Positions 32,941 through 42,903 of a DNA stretch of 64,000 nucleotides are shown in pieces. Position numbers and translations under genes: made by a program. Source of the DNA: Pictodentalium vernedei (lineage: Eukaryota; Mollusca; Scaphopoda; Dentaliida; Dentaliidae). The stretch covers positions 794,587,823-794,651,822 of the forward strand of contig CM062296.1 of assembly GCA_031216915.1 (NCBI GenBank), read 5' to 3'. Position 1 is the stretch's first letter, and every line of letters starts with the position of its first letter. The notes beneath the pieces were generated by a model. The model ran no database searches, had not been told where the DNA came from, and was given only the letters and a program-made list of their open reading frames with translations.

Positions 32941-33012
32941 CCCTTTCCTCAAAAACATGGCTTATGACACCTCATTCGGACATAAGCAATGATTTTGAGG
33001 CAAAAGTTTAGT
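32935..33012. repeat. Degenerate family A-like core
   Basis: CTCAAAAACATGGCTTATGA, then CACCTCATTCGGACATAAGC, then TTTTGAGG, resembles the family A hairpin core with most of one arm deleted. Confidence 0.45.
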
Positions 33013-33363
33013 AATAATTTAAATGTCTATGCGAAATTTTAAATTCATCAAAAGTGATTAGGGGTTGATGGTTGGTGGGTAGGTGGATGGTGGAAGTAGC
33101 CATATTACACTTGAATTTGGCAAACGACAGACACTTAACTCATCTGCACTGCATGGTTACCATTTAGTCCAAACTTGTACCCAAAGTACGTGATATAATT
33201 TTTTTTGTGGTACGTCCTGCATCTTGTCGGACGTACTGCACTTTCGGCGCACTTTGGGTCCACGTTCGGACGAGATCAGATTCTGAATAATACAGGATTG
33301 GAATATTTGTTTTTCTAATTTCGAAACTTTGCTGCGTCTTGGAGCCCGGACACCTGGACTTAC

Positions 33364-33514
33364 CCAACCCTTTCCCCATGGGTAAGCCGCCACAGCCATT
33401 ACTTAACAATACGGGAATGCATTGGTACCATTTTGTTTCCTTTTTTCGTTTCTCCAAATTATCGGATTTTATCGACGAAGCACCATGTGGCATTCCGTTT
33501 GATCCAAACAACTT
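33364..33514 (-). CDS. Candidate internal exon, unrecognised protein
   Basis: On the minus strand an acceptor (TTTGTACATACAG) opens a 151-nt stretch with no stop, closed by a strong donor (TTGG|GTAAGT). The peptide includes MPHGASSIKSDNLEKRKKET, then KWYQCIPVLL, then NGCGGLPMGKG, with basic and Cys/Gly-rich parts. Codon use is mixed, and no repeat terminus surrounds it. I do not recognise the family and cannot link it to another exon. It is 1.5 kb downstream of the end of the SAMD3-like gene on the same strand, so it could belong to a following gene. Confidence 0.35.
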
Positions 33515-33807
33515 CTGTATGTACAAATAATTTTCATATATTGCATGCTTTCTAAAAAGGTAATTGGGTCACCATGCCCTCATCAAAGGAATTTCAATGA
33601 TTTATAGAGAGGATCTAAAATGAGTTCCCGTTTAATATTGCCATTTAGGAAACGAGTCAAGCAGGTTCATTTACAACGAGCTTTTGCGAGTTGCAAAAGA
33701 AATCCACTTGACTATATAGTTTCCTAAATTTCGATATTAAACGGAACGAGTTCGAGATTCTATTCATCACATAACCCGATATTGTCATTTTTTGCCGTTG
33801 CCAACTT

Positions 33808-34053
33808 TTAACCCTTTGACGACGCTAGGAGCAGACGACACTGGAAAACAAATTCTCGTATAACTAAAAATTTCGATTTTTATGCTTGCAAAAGATAGCT
33901 TATGAACCCTCATTGGAACGAGCGCAATGCACTCGTTCCAATGAGGGTTCATAAGCTATCTTTTGGAAGCAAATCAAAATATAAAAAAAATTAAGGAGAT
34001 TTTCGTACATAGCCCTGGTCAGTTCTTGGCCGTTGCGCTAGGTAAAGGGTTAA
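33808..34053 (+). mobile_element. Family A TTAA hairpin element, diverged copy
   Basis: TTAA borders, CCCTTTGACGACGC and GCTAGGTAAAGGG ends, GCAGACGACACTGG left arm, core CCCTCATTGGAACGAGCGCA with its complement. The core centre lacks the GAGCTC palindrome of other copies. Confidence 0.85.
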
Positions 34054-34474
34054 AAAAAACAAATAACTGTGTTCAGTCTCTCATTACGAGCCTGCCTGTG
34101 ACGCTATGTTCACAATTTTTGTGCGCTGCAGAAAATACTCCCCAATAAACTCAATACAAGCTCGCTACAATAGTACCCATTGAACTCACTACACCCCGTA
34201 AATTCACTCACTTGGTGACATTCCACTTCTGGTATTTTTACCTTTATTACACGGGTGTAATATGAATTTTTTTACATGTCTTTAATAATAATAGAATGGT
34301 GTGATTATATGTGATAAATTGGGTTACGAACACTCCCAGTTTCCATTGTTATATTGTGGCCCCATCAAAAATATGAAATCACAGTTAACCAGTCCTTTAT
34401 ATTTATGTTACCGACTTTAGTGATATTTATGAGCAGGTCGTCTTACATATCAAACACAGCCAACTTTCCACAAT

Positions 34475-34900
34475 GTATTGTTGTAAGTTAGCTCTGTTTG
34501 AAATATAAGAGCTAACTAATATAAGAGTTTTAAAGGAATTGAAGCTGGTTTTATGGTGCTATAAACAACAACATAACACCAGGCTTTGACTGCTTTAAAG
34601 CTTTCATGCGCCACGGCGTTTCTATTTTGTATATAAAATCAAGGCATGGCTGCTTTAACACAGCCATGCCTTGATTTTATATAAAAAAAGAACATTGTGG
34701 GGCCATAATTCTGTATCAATTTGTATGGATATGTTTGTTAAAAGGGGCTAGAATTATATACTCTCTCGTTAGAATCGGAAGTAAAATATAAATGTATGTG
34801 TGTGTGTGTGTGTGGGGGGGGGGGGGGGGTACTAATGGAGGTGCATCACTCTAACCATGCAGATTATCTTAATCGGATAATGAATAATTCTGATTAACGA
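34475..34900 (+). repeat. Family F dispersed repeat, copy 2, with (GT)n and poly-G
   Basis: Matches 32505-32940. Its hairpin AAAATCAAGGCATGGCTGCT..AGCCATGCCTTGATTTT is more perfect. A (GT)n run then G16 tract (about 34794-34829) stands where copy 1 has GTGTGTGCTGGAGGAGGGGG. Confidence 0.7.
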
Positions 34901-35033
34901 AAACAGTAGGATTTCCGTTTATCGTGTGAGTCGTTATACTTTCACTGCAGTCAGAACATATCTTAATTGCGAACATTGAAGACACTAGCTTATATTTTGC
35001 ATTACATTGTCTGTATACCTGAAAATAATGGCG

Positions 35034-35362
35034 TCAGTGTTTCCAGTTTTGATTCAAGTAAGTTGAAAATTTTGAAAATTTGGTGGAAACCTTTCCATCA
35101 AATGGTTCACCAATGACGTAGTGCTGCAAAACCCCCATAATTTGAGAATAACTTCTCGGATATTCTAACTCTGTTGCATAATAAAAAACAGAAGATACAA
35201 CAGTGCTTCGAGTAAAAGTTTAGTTCTGCAAAACACGGAGATACCATCTCCCACAATAACTGCATCCTGCAGTTCACTCTCTTCACTCAGAAAGACCATT
35301 AGATGAGGTTGTGTCTTTTCTTTCGTCTTGCATGCGGCATGTATATCATGAATCTCTATGCC
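35034..35362 (-). pseudogene. SAMD3-like gene, last exon with a one-base frameshift
   Basis: The acceptor TTTGTTTTTTCCAG precedes GGCATAGAGATTC. The frame reads GIEIHDIHAACKTKEK, then PHLMVFLSEESELQDAVIVG, then DGISVFCRTKLLLEALLYLL. After a run of six T (35184-35189, minus-strand reading) the frame breaks and would stop at TAG. One base out of register the homology continues (YATELEYPRSYSQIMGVLQH, then GEPFDG) to TGA at 35034-35036. The 'PxLxVFL..DAxIVGDG..ALLYLL.YY...LEYP....MGVLQ' block is the typical end of SAMD3-like proteins of fish and invertebrates. Either the gene is broken or the T run was miscalled; six rather than seven T would explain it. Phase 0 entry matches the donor at 36281. 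Confidence 0.65.
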
Positions 35363-35431
35363 CTGGAAAAAACAAATAGGGAAAAACTTTACTTGTAGAT
35401 TATTAAAAACCGTGTGATAAATTATCGGAGT

Positions 35432-35663
35432 TTAACCCGACTCACCAAATTTGACCAATTTCAGAGCTTGTTTTTGTTAGACTTTCGCCAGCGTTTGAAA
35501 GATATGTTTGAATGTAACAGGAAATTTAACCAATCCATCCTGTTTGACAGATCTCATCGAGTTCTGTCAAACACGAGTACATTGGTTAAATTCCCAATTG
35601 CATTATAAAACATATTCTCCACACGAAATTATGATTTTTTACATTTAGTTCGCAAAGGGTTAA
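35432..35663. mobile_element. Family C TTAA hairpin element, intronic
   Basis: TTAACCCGACTCACC..GTTCGCAAAGGGTTAA with TTAA at both borders. The core is CCTGTTTGACAGATCTCATC, then GAGTTCTGTCAAACA. It lies in the presumed last intron of the SAMD3-like gene. It is the partner of 17536-17742. Confidence 0.7.
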
Positions 35664-36280
35664 ATGCTCTTCAAAAAACACAATCTCAAGTTTTTAGCCG
35701 ATAATTCTCTTTATACTTCTCTTTATAATTCTCTTTATTTTATTCCCATCTAAATTCTCATTTTTTTGTTGGACGTAAATCAAAAATGAATATATAATGC
35801 TAAATAGTTGGTGTATTCAAGGTTATCAACATATTGATTAATAAACAGTAAAATTCAATCACTTTCGGTTATTCCTCTATCCTTACCAAGTCAAAAATGA
35901 AATGTACTGTAAGTTAAAATGTTTGATGTACCCGCTAAATAACTAATTAGAAAAATCACGATTGTCCCACTCTCTTTACCTTCCTAAATTCCAAAAGTGG
36001 GACAATTGACATGCGCAGGTAAATTCATGAAATATACCCTCTTGGCAACAAACAATACAGTCTAACCCTGATTTGTTACGTCTCCATGTTGAAAAACGTG
36101 TTCAATAAAAACTAACCTTTTTTATTATCAGCAAAGTTGTGCTTTTTGTACCCTTTCCCTTATTAAAAGCTTATTCATCATTCAGGGAACAGATTAACGG
36201 CAGCAAAGCCAAATACGTTGAACACTCATTCAATGTTGTTAAAAAAGCCTCAACAAAACTAAAAGATTATTTAGACTCAC
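35664..36280. other. Presumed intron sequence, no further exon found
   Basis: SAMD3-like proteins usually carry 100 or more residues between the two segments encoded by the flanking exons, so an exon might be expected here or be lost. I scanned the minus strand and found no convincing splice-bordered frame. A short hairpin (TTGTCCCACT..AGTGGGACAA) lies at 35964-36007. Confidence 0.4.
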
Positions 36281-36498
36281 CCATGGTTCCAGTCCAGTTG
36301 GAAATCTTATGCAGGGATGTTTGATGTACAGTTGTTCTCCTACTTCTCTGTACTGTGAAGATTCTTTTATTGGATGCACCTTCATATAAAAGTGAGCACA
36401 CTCGGCCAACAAATGATTGAAACACTGAAGAATTTGTCCCTTTCTGAGGTTTTCTTCCAGGCCACTGGAAAATGTTGATAATGGCACTGAAAACTGTT
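36281..36498 (-). CDS. SAMD3-like gene, middle exon
   Basis: 218 nt between acceptor TTTTTCATTTCAG and donor CCATGG|GTGAGT. The frame enters in phase 1 and leaves in phase 0. The peptide (FSVPLSTFSSGLEENLRKGQ, then ILQCFNHLLAECAHFYMKVH, then SSQYREVGEQLYIKHPCIR and GLEPW) has the order seen in SAMD3-like proteins: a linker, a short helical region, then the 'YxxVxxxLxxKxPxL....G...W' motif. The cell role of this family is poorly known, and I infer none. Its phase matches the exon at 37697-37790. Minus-strand frames in other registers at the same site are shadows. Confidence 0.7.
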
Positions 36499-37420
36499 CT
36501 GAAATGAAAAACAACAACTAAAATCAACTTCGGTTTGATACCACAATGTGTCATCTTTTTCTACGGAGCAGCGATCTGTACGAATGTAACATGCGGCTCC
36601 AACAACAATCTGGTAAACCGGGCCCGACGGGACCCTTCTATGGTACTTCAATAAGAATGTGCTCCACGCGACCCTTCGATTGCTATACTACTACTGATAC
36701 CATATTCCCTGGCTTGCAAAGCAGGATTTTTCTTCGGGGGTAGTGGGCCATGTATGGTGGGGGCACTTCTCTGACATGAACATAATCCCCTCATCTCAAT
36801 TTCTGAGGTGGAAATACTCCACTCATCTATTTAACAAATACAAAACTAATATATCATTAGCAACTGATTAGCATCACTTCTTATTTATTATACCCCCAAA
36901 CAAGCTTTATTACACCCCAGGCCTCTAGATTAAGCGAATTTGGGCGATGAATTCTCAACTGTCCAACATTTATAACTATAGTATTCTCAACTGTCCAGAA
37001 TTGCCAAAGTAAACAATTAGGATAGTGTTACTGACGCTGAAAATAGTTTTGAGGATACTTTCTTAACACAAAATCAAAACATTTGCAAGTCGAAGAAGCT
37101 TACTTCTCACCATAAGATAAGATACATTTTATGGCATTACCACAATGGGTATAGCACAAGACTAGGATAAACATTTGCATAATATTACATTCAAAAACAT
37201 TTCAGGATCACAATTATATTCAGTTTAGCACAGCATTCCACACTCTATATATAGTCCCAACCCCCCAAAATATTTTATATGTCACACTTTTTTTTCAAAG
37301 TCTGGGTGTATTCCACGGGAAACACCCCCAGCCCGGGCCCCAACAAAAGTAATTACCCTCACATTCGCACATGTTGGCAATGATAATTATCGAAAAAAGC
37401 TTATTTAACACAAATATTAA
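36499..37420. other. Presumed intron sequence
   Basis: A/T-rich DNA without a further supported exon. Several short duplicated words occur (for example TTCTCAACTGTCCA at about 36952 and 36984). Confidence 0.35.
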
Positions 37421-37643
37421 TTAACACTTTGAAGCCGACGGACGAGTACACTCACCACGATGCTGTGGAGAAGTTCTAGCCTGACAAGGAAGATATGGTT
37501 GACCTGGGCAGCCATTTCTAGTCAAGTGTCGTCTGCCCGGAGAGGTGGACGACACTTCACCAGAAACAGCTGCAGGCCTGCAAGTATTGATAATTTTGGT
37601 TTTCAGAAAACTAACCGAGAGGTTCCCGGCTTCAAAGTGTTAA
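37421..37643 (-). mobile_element. TTAA element with CACTTTGAAGCCG ends, intronic, containing a splice-ready open stretch
   Basis: TTAACACTTTGAAGCCG and CGGCTTCAAAGTGTTAA are inverted ends with TTAA borders. Inside, AAGTGTCGTC and GACGACACTT form an inner stem and share the GCAGACGACACTTG motif with family A. On the minus strand 37580-37456 is open between a good acceptor (CAATACTTGCAG) and donor (CGTG|GTGAGTG). That frame does not match the phase of the neighbouring SAMD3-like exons, so I treat it as transposon sequence that might be exonised. Confidence 0.75.
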
Positions 37644-37696
37644 TATGACAAGGATCTAAATATTAAAACTGTACAAGAAAAACTAACATTACTCAC

Positions 37697-37790
37697 CTTT
37701 AGACTTGAGTTCCTCTATCGTCTCAGCTTTAATAAATTTTCTGTTATTTCCAGAAGCATCGCATATTTTAATCAACATTTTCCAAAACTC
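37697..37790 (-). CDS. SAMD3-like gene, first coding exon
   Basis: After a plausible acceptor (CTGCATTTATCAG) the exon carries an in-frame start at 37778-37776 and reads MLIKICDASGNNRKFIKAET, then IEELKSK, up to the donor AAAG|GTGAGT at 37697. SAMD3-like proteins begin with a short ubiquitin/PB1-like segment of this kind (M.(V/I)K(V/I).....KFI.....EEL). The exon ends in phase 1, as the exon at 36498-36281 requires. I chose this start because it is the first Met and the family starts here. An untranslated leader exon probably lies upstream, towards 38.7 kb. No promoter is recognised. Confidence 0.55.
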
Positions 37791-39460
37791 CTGATAAATG
37801 CAGTATAGTCTAACTTACTGTTGGAAAATACCAAAATTAAAATAAAAAACAGGGAGGTTTTTTGACAGTTCAGCAGTAAGCATACATGTACAGTGACAAT
37901 AATTACATTATAATAGACCCTTATCTTGGTGGCATTTACATTGAAAAAATTTACTGGTTCGTACATCGAGGGTTTTTTTTTTTCTTCAAAACACTCACCA
38001 TAAAAAAAGGATTTGTCAGTCGCTATATACTGTATTTGGAGAGTAGATTATAACTAAGACAGCTGCAGTATGAAGTTTCAGTACAAATAAAAATAGAAAG
38101 TATTTAAGAAATATACAGAGCACAAGTGATCACACTTCAGTTAAAGTACCCCTCGTAGAGTGGCGATTCCATCCAGGCAGTGATTTCTAATTTAGTACAA
38201 TGAATAACTAGCACAAGCAAAGTTTGGCCAATGAACTCCAACCTTTTATAACAGCAGACGACACTTGCAATAACAGTTTTCAAAGAACGAAAGGAAGCTT
38301 TCGAAAAACAATTAATCTGTATGTGGGCTACATTACCCAAATTTGGCTGTTTCATAAGACATGTTGAATTATTGAGGAAAGCAGTACCCGTATACTGAAG
38401 AATATAAATAAAATAAAATATACAGTCAAAACCCAATATTCCCAAAGGCAGAAATCACTAAAACAAATCAATGCAATAAACAGAACTGAAAAAAAATAAC
38501 CCAACAAAATCTAACACTAACTCACCAGTCCGAACATTCCGGCGATTGTATTTACCACGAAATTGGGAAACTAATAGTTAAATCTCGAAAATAAATAAGA
38601 TACAAAAGGTCGCGGCTTTCGATTAAATTGTTGGGAGAAAATCTGTTAAAAATGTATGCTCACTGCTGAAACTACACAAACCTTCCGGATCCTTTTCGAA
38701 AAACAGACAGAATCTGAACACAATTTTTTACAAATTTCGCAAAGTTGACTTGTCAGTAAGAGCGAAGTGGTCAGAAAGACTGCATTCTGAAACTTATCAG
38801 GACCTCATTCGTTTAAAACAGCTTGGCGATCAACTTTCATATCCTGTCCATCCGCCTGGTAGAGATATCCGATTTCTTACCTCAAGCGATAATAACTGTT
38901 CGATGAGCGACTAATTGGCCATGTATCATAAACGCCCTGGCGTTTTTACGAAGCCGGCTGGAAAATCGGAGGCGTTTATGATTTGTAAATATCTTAATTT
39001 ACTTGGTTTTAGGGCATTTATTATCTTTAAGATTTAATCTTTAAGGACCATATTGACGGTTCACCAGAACTAAATCAGTATTTTATACTCCACAAATTGC
39101 TTATAGACAGCTTTCGGGCTTTTAAAAAATAGTTATTACTATTATTATTTTAAACTTTTATTATCATATATAACAATTATGCGTCATTTGGCCGTAGATG
39201 TGTCAACTTCGTCTTCGTAAAAAATATCCAACTTCCAATATTTTAAACATTCTTGGAATAATGTTATCAGCTTCGACGAACGAGTTTTCAAAACTCTGTC
39301 AATGTCCACACAGTATAAACGTGTCGAGTGATTTATGAAATAAACCCCGGCGTTTTTCACTGCATCTCATTCTCAACAATAATCACACCAAACGCATAAT
39401 ATTTGACGCCGCCGATTTTAAGAAAACACACAACGCGTATAAATGAACTACCATTTTTTA
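37791..39460. other. Presumed 5' region of the SAMD3-like gene; no exon resolved
   Basis: A fragment AGCAGACGACACTTGCAATA (38252-38271) matches the family A arm. CATAAACGCC..GGCGTTTAT lies at about 38928-38972. The minus-strand open frame at 38137-38445 has no motif. It may hold untranslated exons and a promoter that I cannot identify. Confidence 0.3.
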
Positions 39461-39464
39461 CAGT

Positions 39465-39700
39465 GTACGGCCTCTTGCGGGGTTGCAACAACTCGAACTT
39501 TCCTAGTTCGGGGACAGGCCTTCTGTTTGTTCTATTTGTCCGTGACATTGATACGTTCTGATAACGTTCACAAAAAAATGGCACGGGGGTGGGGGTGGGG
39601 GGGGGGTGCGCAGGGCCAATACTCGCGTTCCTAGGGGTGGAAGACCACCTCCAGGGATGGAGTAAAGGATGAGAAGATCTGTAGTGGTAACAGTGTTCCA
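39465..39700. repeat. Dispersed repeat also present at 45345-45530
   Basis: CCTAGTTCGGG.ACAGGCCT, then GCGCAGGGCCAATACTCGCG, CCACCTCCAGGGATGG and AAGGATG correspond in order to the segment near 45370-45530. It may be the end of a LINE or another retroelement. A G-rich tract lies at 39584-39608. Confidence 0.45.
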
Positions 39701-39787
39701 TAACGATTAGAGCTGGATAAAAAAGAAAACAAAATTGTAGTTCATCCTTTTAGTAGTGTCTTTATAAGAGATGATATCGAATCTGGA

Positions 39788-40148
39788 GGGAACGCGCCGC
39801 CTCAATAAGTAAAGATGTTGGCTGCAAGCCGAGATGTCCTCGGTTCGAAGCCCACCTGCTTCAACCGCGTTGTGTTCTTGGGCAAGACGCTTAATCCAAA
39901 TTGCCCACGTGGGGGCACGGTGGCGTTGTGTACTAAGGCGTACTGCACGTCGATGGTGCACTTGTCTTCAACCAATGCTGATCCTGCTTGTGTGGAGTTA
40001 GTACATTAGTGAGTCTGTCAGTTGCTCGCCGTTGCTCGTTCTCTCCGGGTACTCCGGCTTCCTCCACCCGTAAAACTGTCCGACACGAGGTGACCCTGGC
40101 TGTAGAAAGTGTCGTTAAAACCCCAATAAATAAACCATAAATAAATAA
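39788..40148 (+). mobile_element. tRNA-headed SINE, full length
   Basis: Flanked by a perfect 12-bp duplication ATCGAATCTGGA (39776-39787, 40149-40160). The head has a degenerate A box and a good B box (CTCGGTTCGAAGCCC). Then come the common body (GGGCAAGACGCTTAATCC, GTACTAAGGCGTACTGCACG, CTCCGGGTACTCCGGCTTCC) and the end CCAATAAATAAA..ATAAATAA. Length 361 bp. The conserved duplication suggests a fairly recent insertion. Confidence 0.92.
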
Positions 40149-40160
40149 ATCGAATCTGGA

Positions 40161-40748
40161 TTTATCGTTTCCTACTGATGAATCTATTGGTGAATCTTGT
40201 GGAAGAATGGGTAACATGTTTCTTTATTTTTCAGTTATAAAAATTCATTTATAAAAACCGTTGCACATTGCACTACATTGTGGTGTGAACGATTACGTGA
40301 AGATATAAACACAAATTCCACTACAGTTTGCAGTTCGGTCTATGTTACACAAAGGGAGGTGAAATTACTGTTATCATGTTGATGCAATTTTAGTTCCAAT
40401 GGGACCAGTTGGTTGCAATCGAATGCATATCGAAATGACAAATACCCGATTTTATTAACATTCTCTGTCATACCCAGTTTTCCATTGATTATTAATGTTT
40501 GATACATCAAGAAAAGTGTCGCAGAAATTGCGATGTTTTAAATAGTTAACAGGGTGTTGCGATGTAGCAAGGCCGCAACACGTGCTTGAACGTGGTGTAG
40601 CTTGGCCTTCACTCCCAAAACAGAACACCACGTTACTGGACAGATCTATTACCCAACATCAATAGTACATAACACCCGCAATATATTGTCTTATGATCCG
40701 CGTCAGTAGGCTCCAGTATGGTATAATACCGTCTTGGTAGGAAAAGAA
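40161..40748. other. Non-coding stretch
   Basis: A short imperfect stem (GCAACACGTGCTTGAACGTG) lies at about 40575. No gene or terminus. Confidence 0.3.
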
Positions 40749-41317
40749 TAGAGCTGTAGGTTTTTAAATTTCTTGTTCGGTTTCGGTTTTGGTTTTTCAG
40801 GTGGAGAAAAACCTCGGTTCGGTTCGGTTTTCGGTTTGTTCATGAGGCCAAGTAAAATTCAATAAAACTCATTCTTATGTCCGGAGTCATTACTGAATGG
40901 TAGTGAAATTGAGTGAAACTCAATGAATGCCCGAAATAAGCTATAATACATGAAGAATCAGGAAGGCCCATATAATAATTACCTAAATATACAGAACTTT
41001 TATTGTGCTTGGCCATTTTTCGATGTCTGACACCTACACGCAACTTGAGGAAAGCTGCAAACACAACTAAACTGAAAAGTCGGAAATTCACAGAATGTAG
41101 CCTTCCCAGAGTAGTAAGAGTACCCAGGCAGTGCCATTGGCAGTGTCTGGGTACTCTCACTACTCTGGGATGGCTACATTCTGTGAATTTCTACAGCAAG
41201 AGAGTATTTCATAAAAAACGAAAAACCTTAGATTACGGGATGTCGATGGTTTCGGTTTCGGTTTTTTTTAAAAAAAACTAAAAACCTCGGTTCGGTTTCG
41301 GTTAACCTACAGCTCTA
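40749..41317. mobile_element. hAT-like MITE with TAGAGCTGTAGGTT ends
   Basis: Left TAGAGCTGTAGGTT and right AACCTACAGCTCTA are inverted. The flanks GAAAAGAA and GAAAACAA match at 7 of 8, consistent with a hAT 8-bp duplication. Subterminal CGGTTTCGGTTT / CGGTTCGGTTTCGGTT runs occur at both ends. A long hairpin (about 41082-41194, arms TTCACAGAATGTAGCC, then CCCAGAGTAGTAAGAGTACC) occupies the centre. Confidence 0.75.
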
Positions 41318-42200
41318 GAAAACAATACGATTTGAATAGAAGGTGAGTTTTTCTGAGTTTTTGTTTGTGGTTGGGAGTAATCGATTTGATGGGTTTAGTT
41401 TGCAGTATTCTTAAAACACTTAAAACAACATAAATCATTTAGAATAGTGAAACTCCGCAATTTCCGAATACACAATAGAGGAAGTAAATACAGAAAAGGG
41501 ACTAAAGGTGGTATATATTCCTAAGGAGATGGCAAAGTCAAATTGGCAGCTGATCGATTCTGAAGTTTGCTGGGGTTGTTTTAGCTGGTTTCCCTTTGTG
41601 TACGTAGAATAATACGAGAACTGGATTGGGATTTGCGGCCACAAATATGATATAGCTTTCGGGTACTGATCTTTCTGATTGTAAAGAAACTATCTTACGG
41701 ATACATATATAGCAAGAATGGTGAAAATGATACGCATTGGGGGCGAAATTCAAGGAGGATTAAAGCAGTTTTTTTCAGATTAGCTAAAGACAAGACATTT
41801 TAGCTCACCCTGTAGTTAACATAAACCATAACCACCGAAACGCATTCACACAATGAAGGCAACACAGTTGTTAAACCACCATTTAACCTTGACCGTGTGA
41901 AGCTGGATAATTGACGTATTTCTTCTGTTCAGATGCAGTCGGATAGGATAACGATAAATTATTTCCAAATGCAACAAAATACTGCATTTTGATTGGCTGA
42001 GAGGTACGGTGTAACTTGCAATCCACAGTAGCCTTTTTTACACCGTGGTTAACCACGGTGTAACAACAAGAATACACAATAGCAGGGTATATGGCTAAAA
42101 AGTACCCATTTTTAATTATTAATTCATACCTTCTGCTCGGTTATGTTATAACAAAAATAAAAATTCAGGAAATTTAATATTTATGGGTAACAAAATATTA
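41318..42200. other. Non-coding stretch
   Basis: A small hairpin TTTTTTACACCGTGGTTAAC..GGTGTAA lies at about 42026-42063. Minus-strand open frames at 41435-41753 and 41883-42077 have no motifs. Confidence 0.3.
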
Positions 42201-42206
42201 CAAATA

Positions 42207-42260
42207 TGGATGTCATTGGAACTGGCTCATTGAGCCAGTTCCAATGACATCCATATTTGT
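42207..42260. repeat. Perfect hairpin around GGCTCATTGAGCC
   Basis: AATATGGATGTCATTGGAAC, then TGGCTCATTGAGCCA, then the complement. About 25-bp perfect arms, perhaps the core of a decayed element. Confidence 0.7.
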
Positions 42261-42363
42261 CTGGTTTTATTTAATAAACTTGCAAAGTACAAATTTTCTG
42301 TCAGTTTTTGCCCACAATGAAGGTTAAAGTATTAAGTACACCAAAATTCTTGGAAATAAATCC

Positions 42364-42500
42364 GTTATCCTTGTGTTTTCCAGGGTGTATGGGAATTTAC
42401 ACCGGTTTGGAAACTCATACATCCTTCGGCTTCGCCTCAGGATGTATGAGTTCCCAAAGCGGTGTAAATCCCCATGCACCCTGGAAAACATAGGGATAAC
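42364..42500. mobile_element. Family G hairpin (GTTATCC..GGATAAC), copy 1
   Basis: A 137-bp near-perfect palindrome: GTTATCCTTGTGTTTTCCAG, then GGTGTATGGG, TTTACACCG, CTCATACATCC and a TTCGGCTTCG-type loop. A second member with the same terminal GTTA(T/C)CC and loop but different arms lies at 61961-62096. Open frames on both strands here arise from the symmetry. Confidence 0.75.
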
Positions 42501-42903
42501 TAATAATACGACAGTCCTTACAGTGTTATTAATGAGTAGAAATGACCAACATGTCTGGTAGAGGATTATGGGAAGAACCAACAGAATGTGTGGATTTCGT
42601 AAGAGATGATTCTTAGCCCTAAAGCTGTTAAGTTAAACGTTCTCCACAAAACACGCATGGTGTAAATCCACCTCACTTTAGGATGTTTTAGAGTGATATA
42701 TGTGTGTAGACTGAAAAATATAAGCACATCATGAAAAAATTAACACGCCTCTCTTACATTCGCACTCCGATGAAGCGGCAGATAATTCATTTCAATTCTT
42801 ATAATTTAATTTAGAGTGGTTGCTTGTATTATAATGCACTCTTAAGCGGTCGATGTCAGCACCATTTATATCACAGCAGTCGAAACAATTTTATGCAGAA
42901 GAT

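Noticed and set aside
37456..37580. Open, splice-bordered stretch first taken as a further exon of the SAMD3-like gene
   Set aside because: It lies wholly within an inverted-repeat TTAA element (37421-37643), and its frame does not fit the phase of the flanking exons. Kept only as a possible exonisation.
38137..38445. 102-residue minus-strand frame upstream of the SAMD3-like gene
   Set aside because: It contains a family A arm fragment (38252-38271) and lacks splice borders compatible with the gene.
41003..41281. Open frames on both strands around 41.0-41.3 kb
   Set aside because: They lie in the central hairpin of the hAT-like MITE 40749-41317, where symmetry opens frames on both strands.
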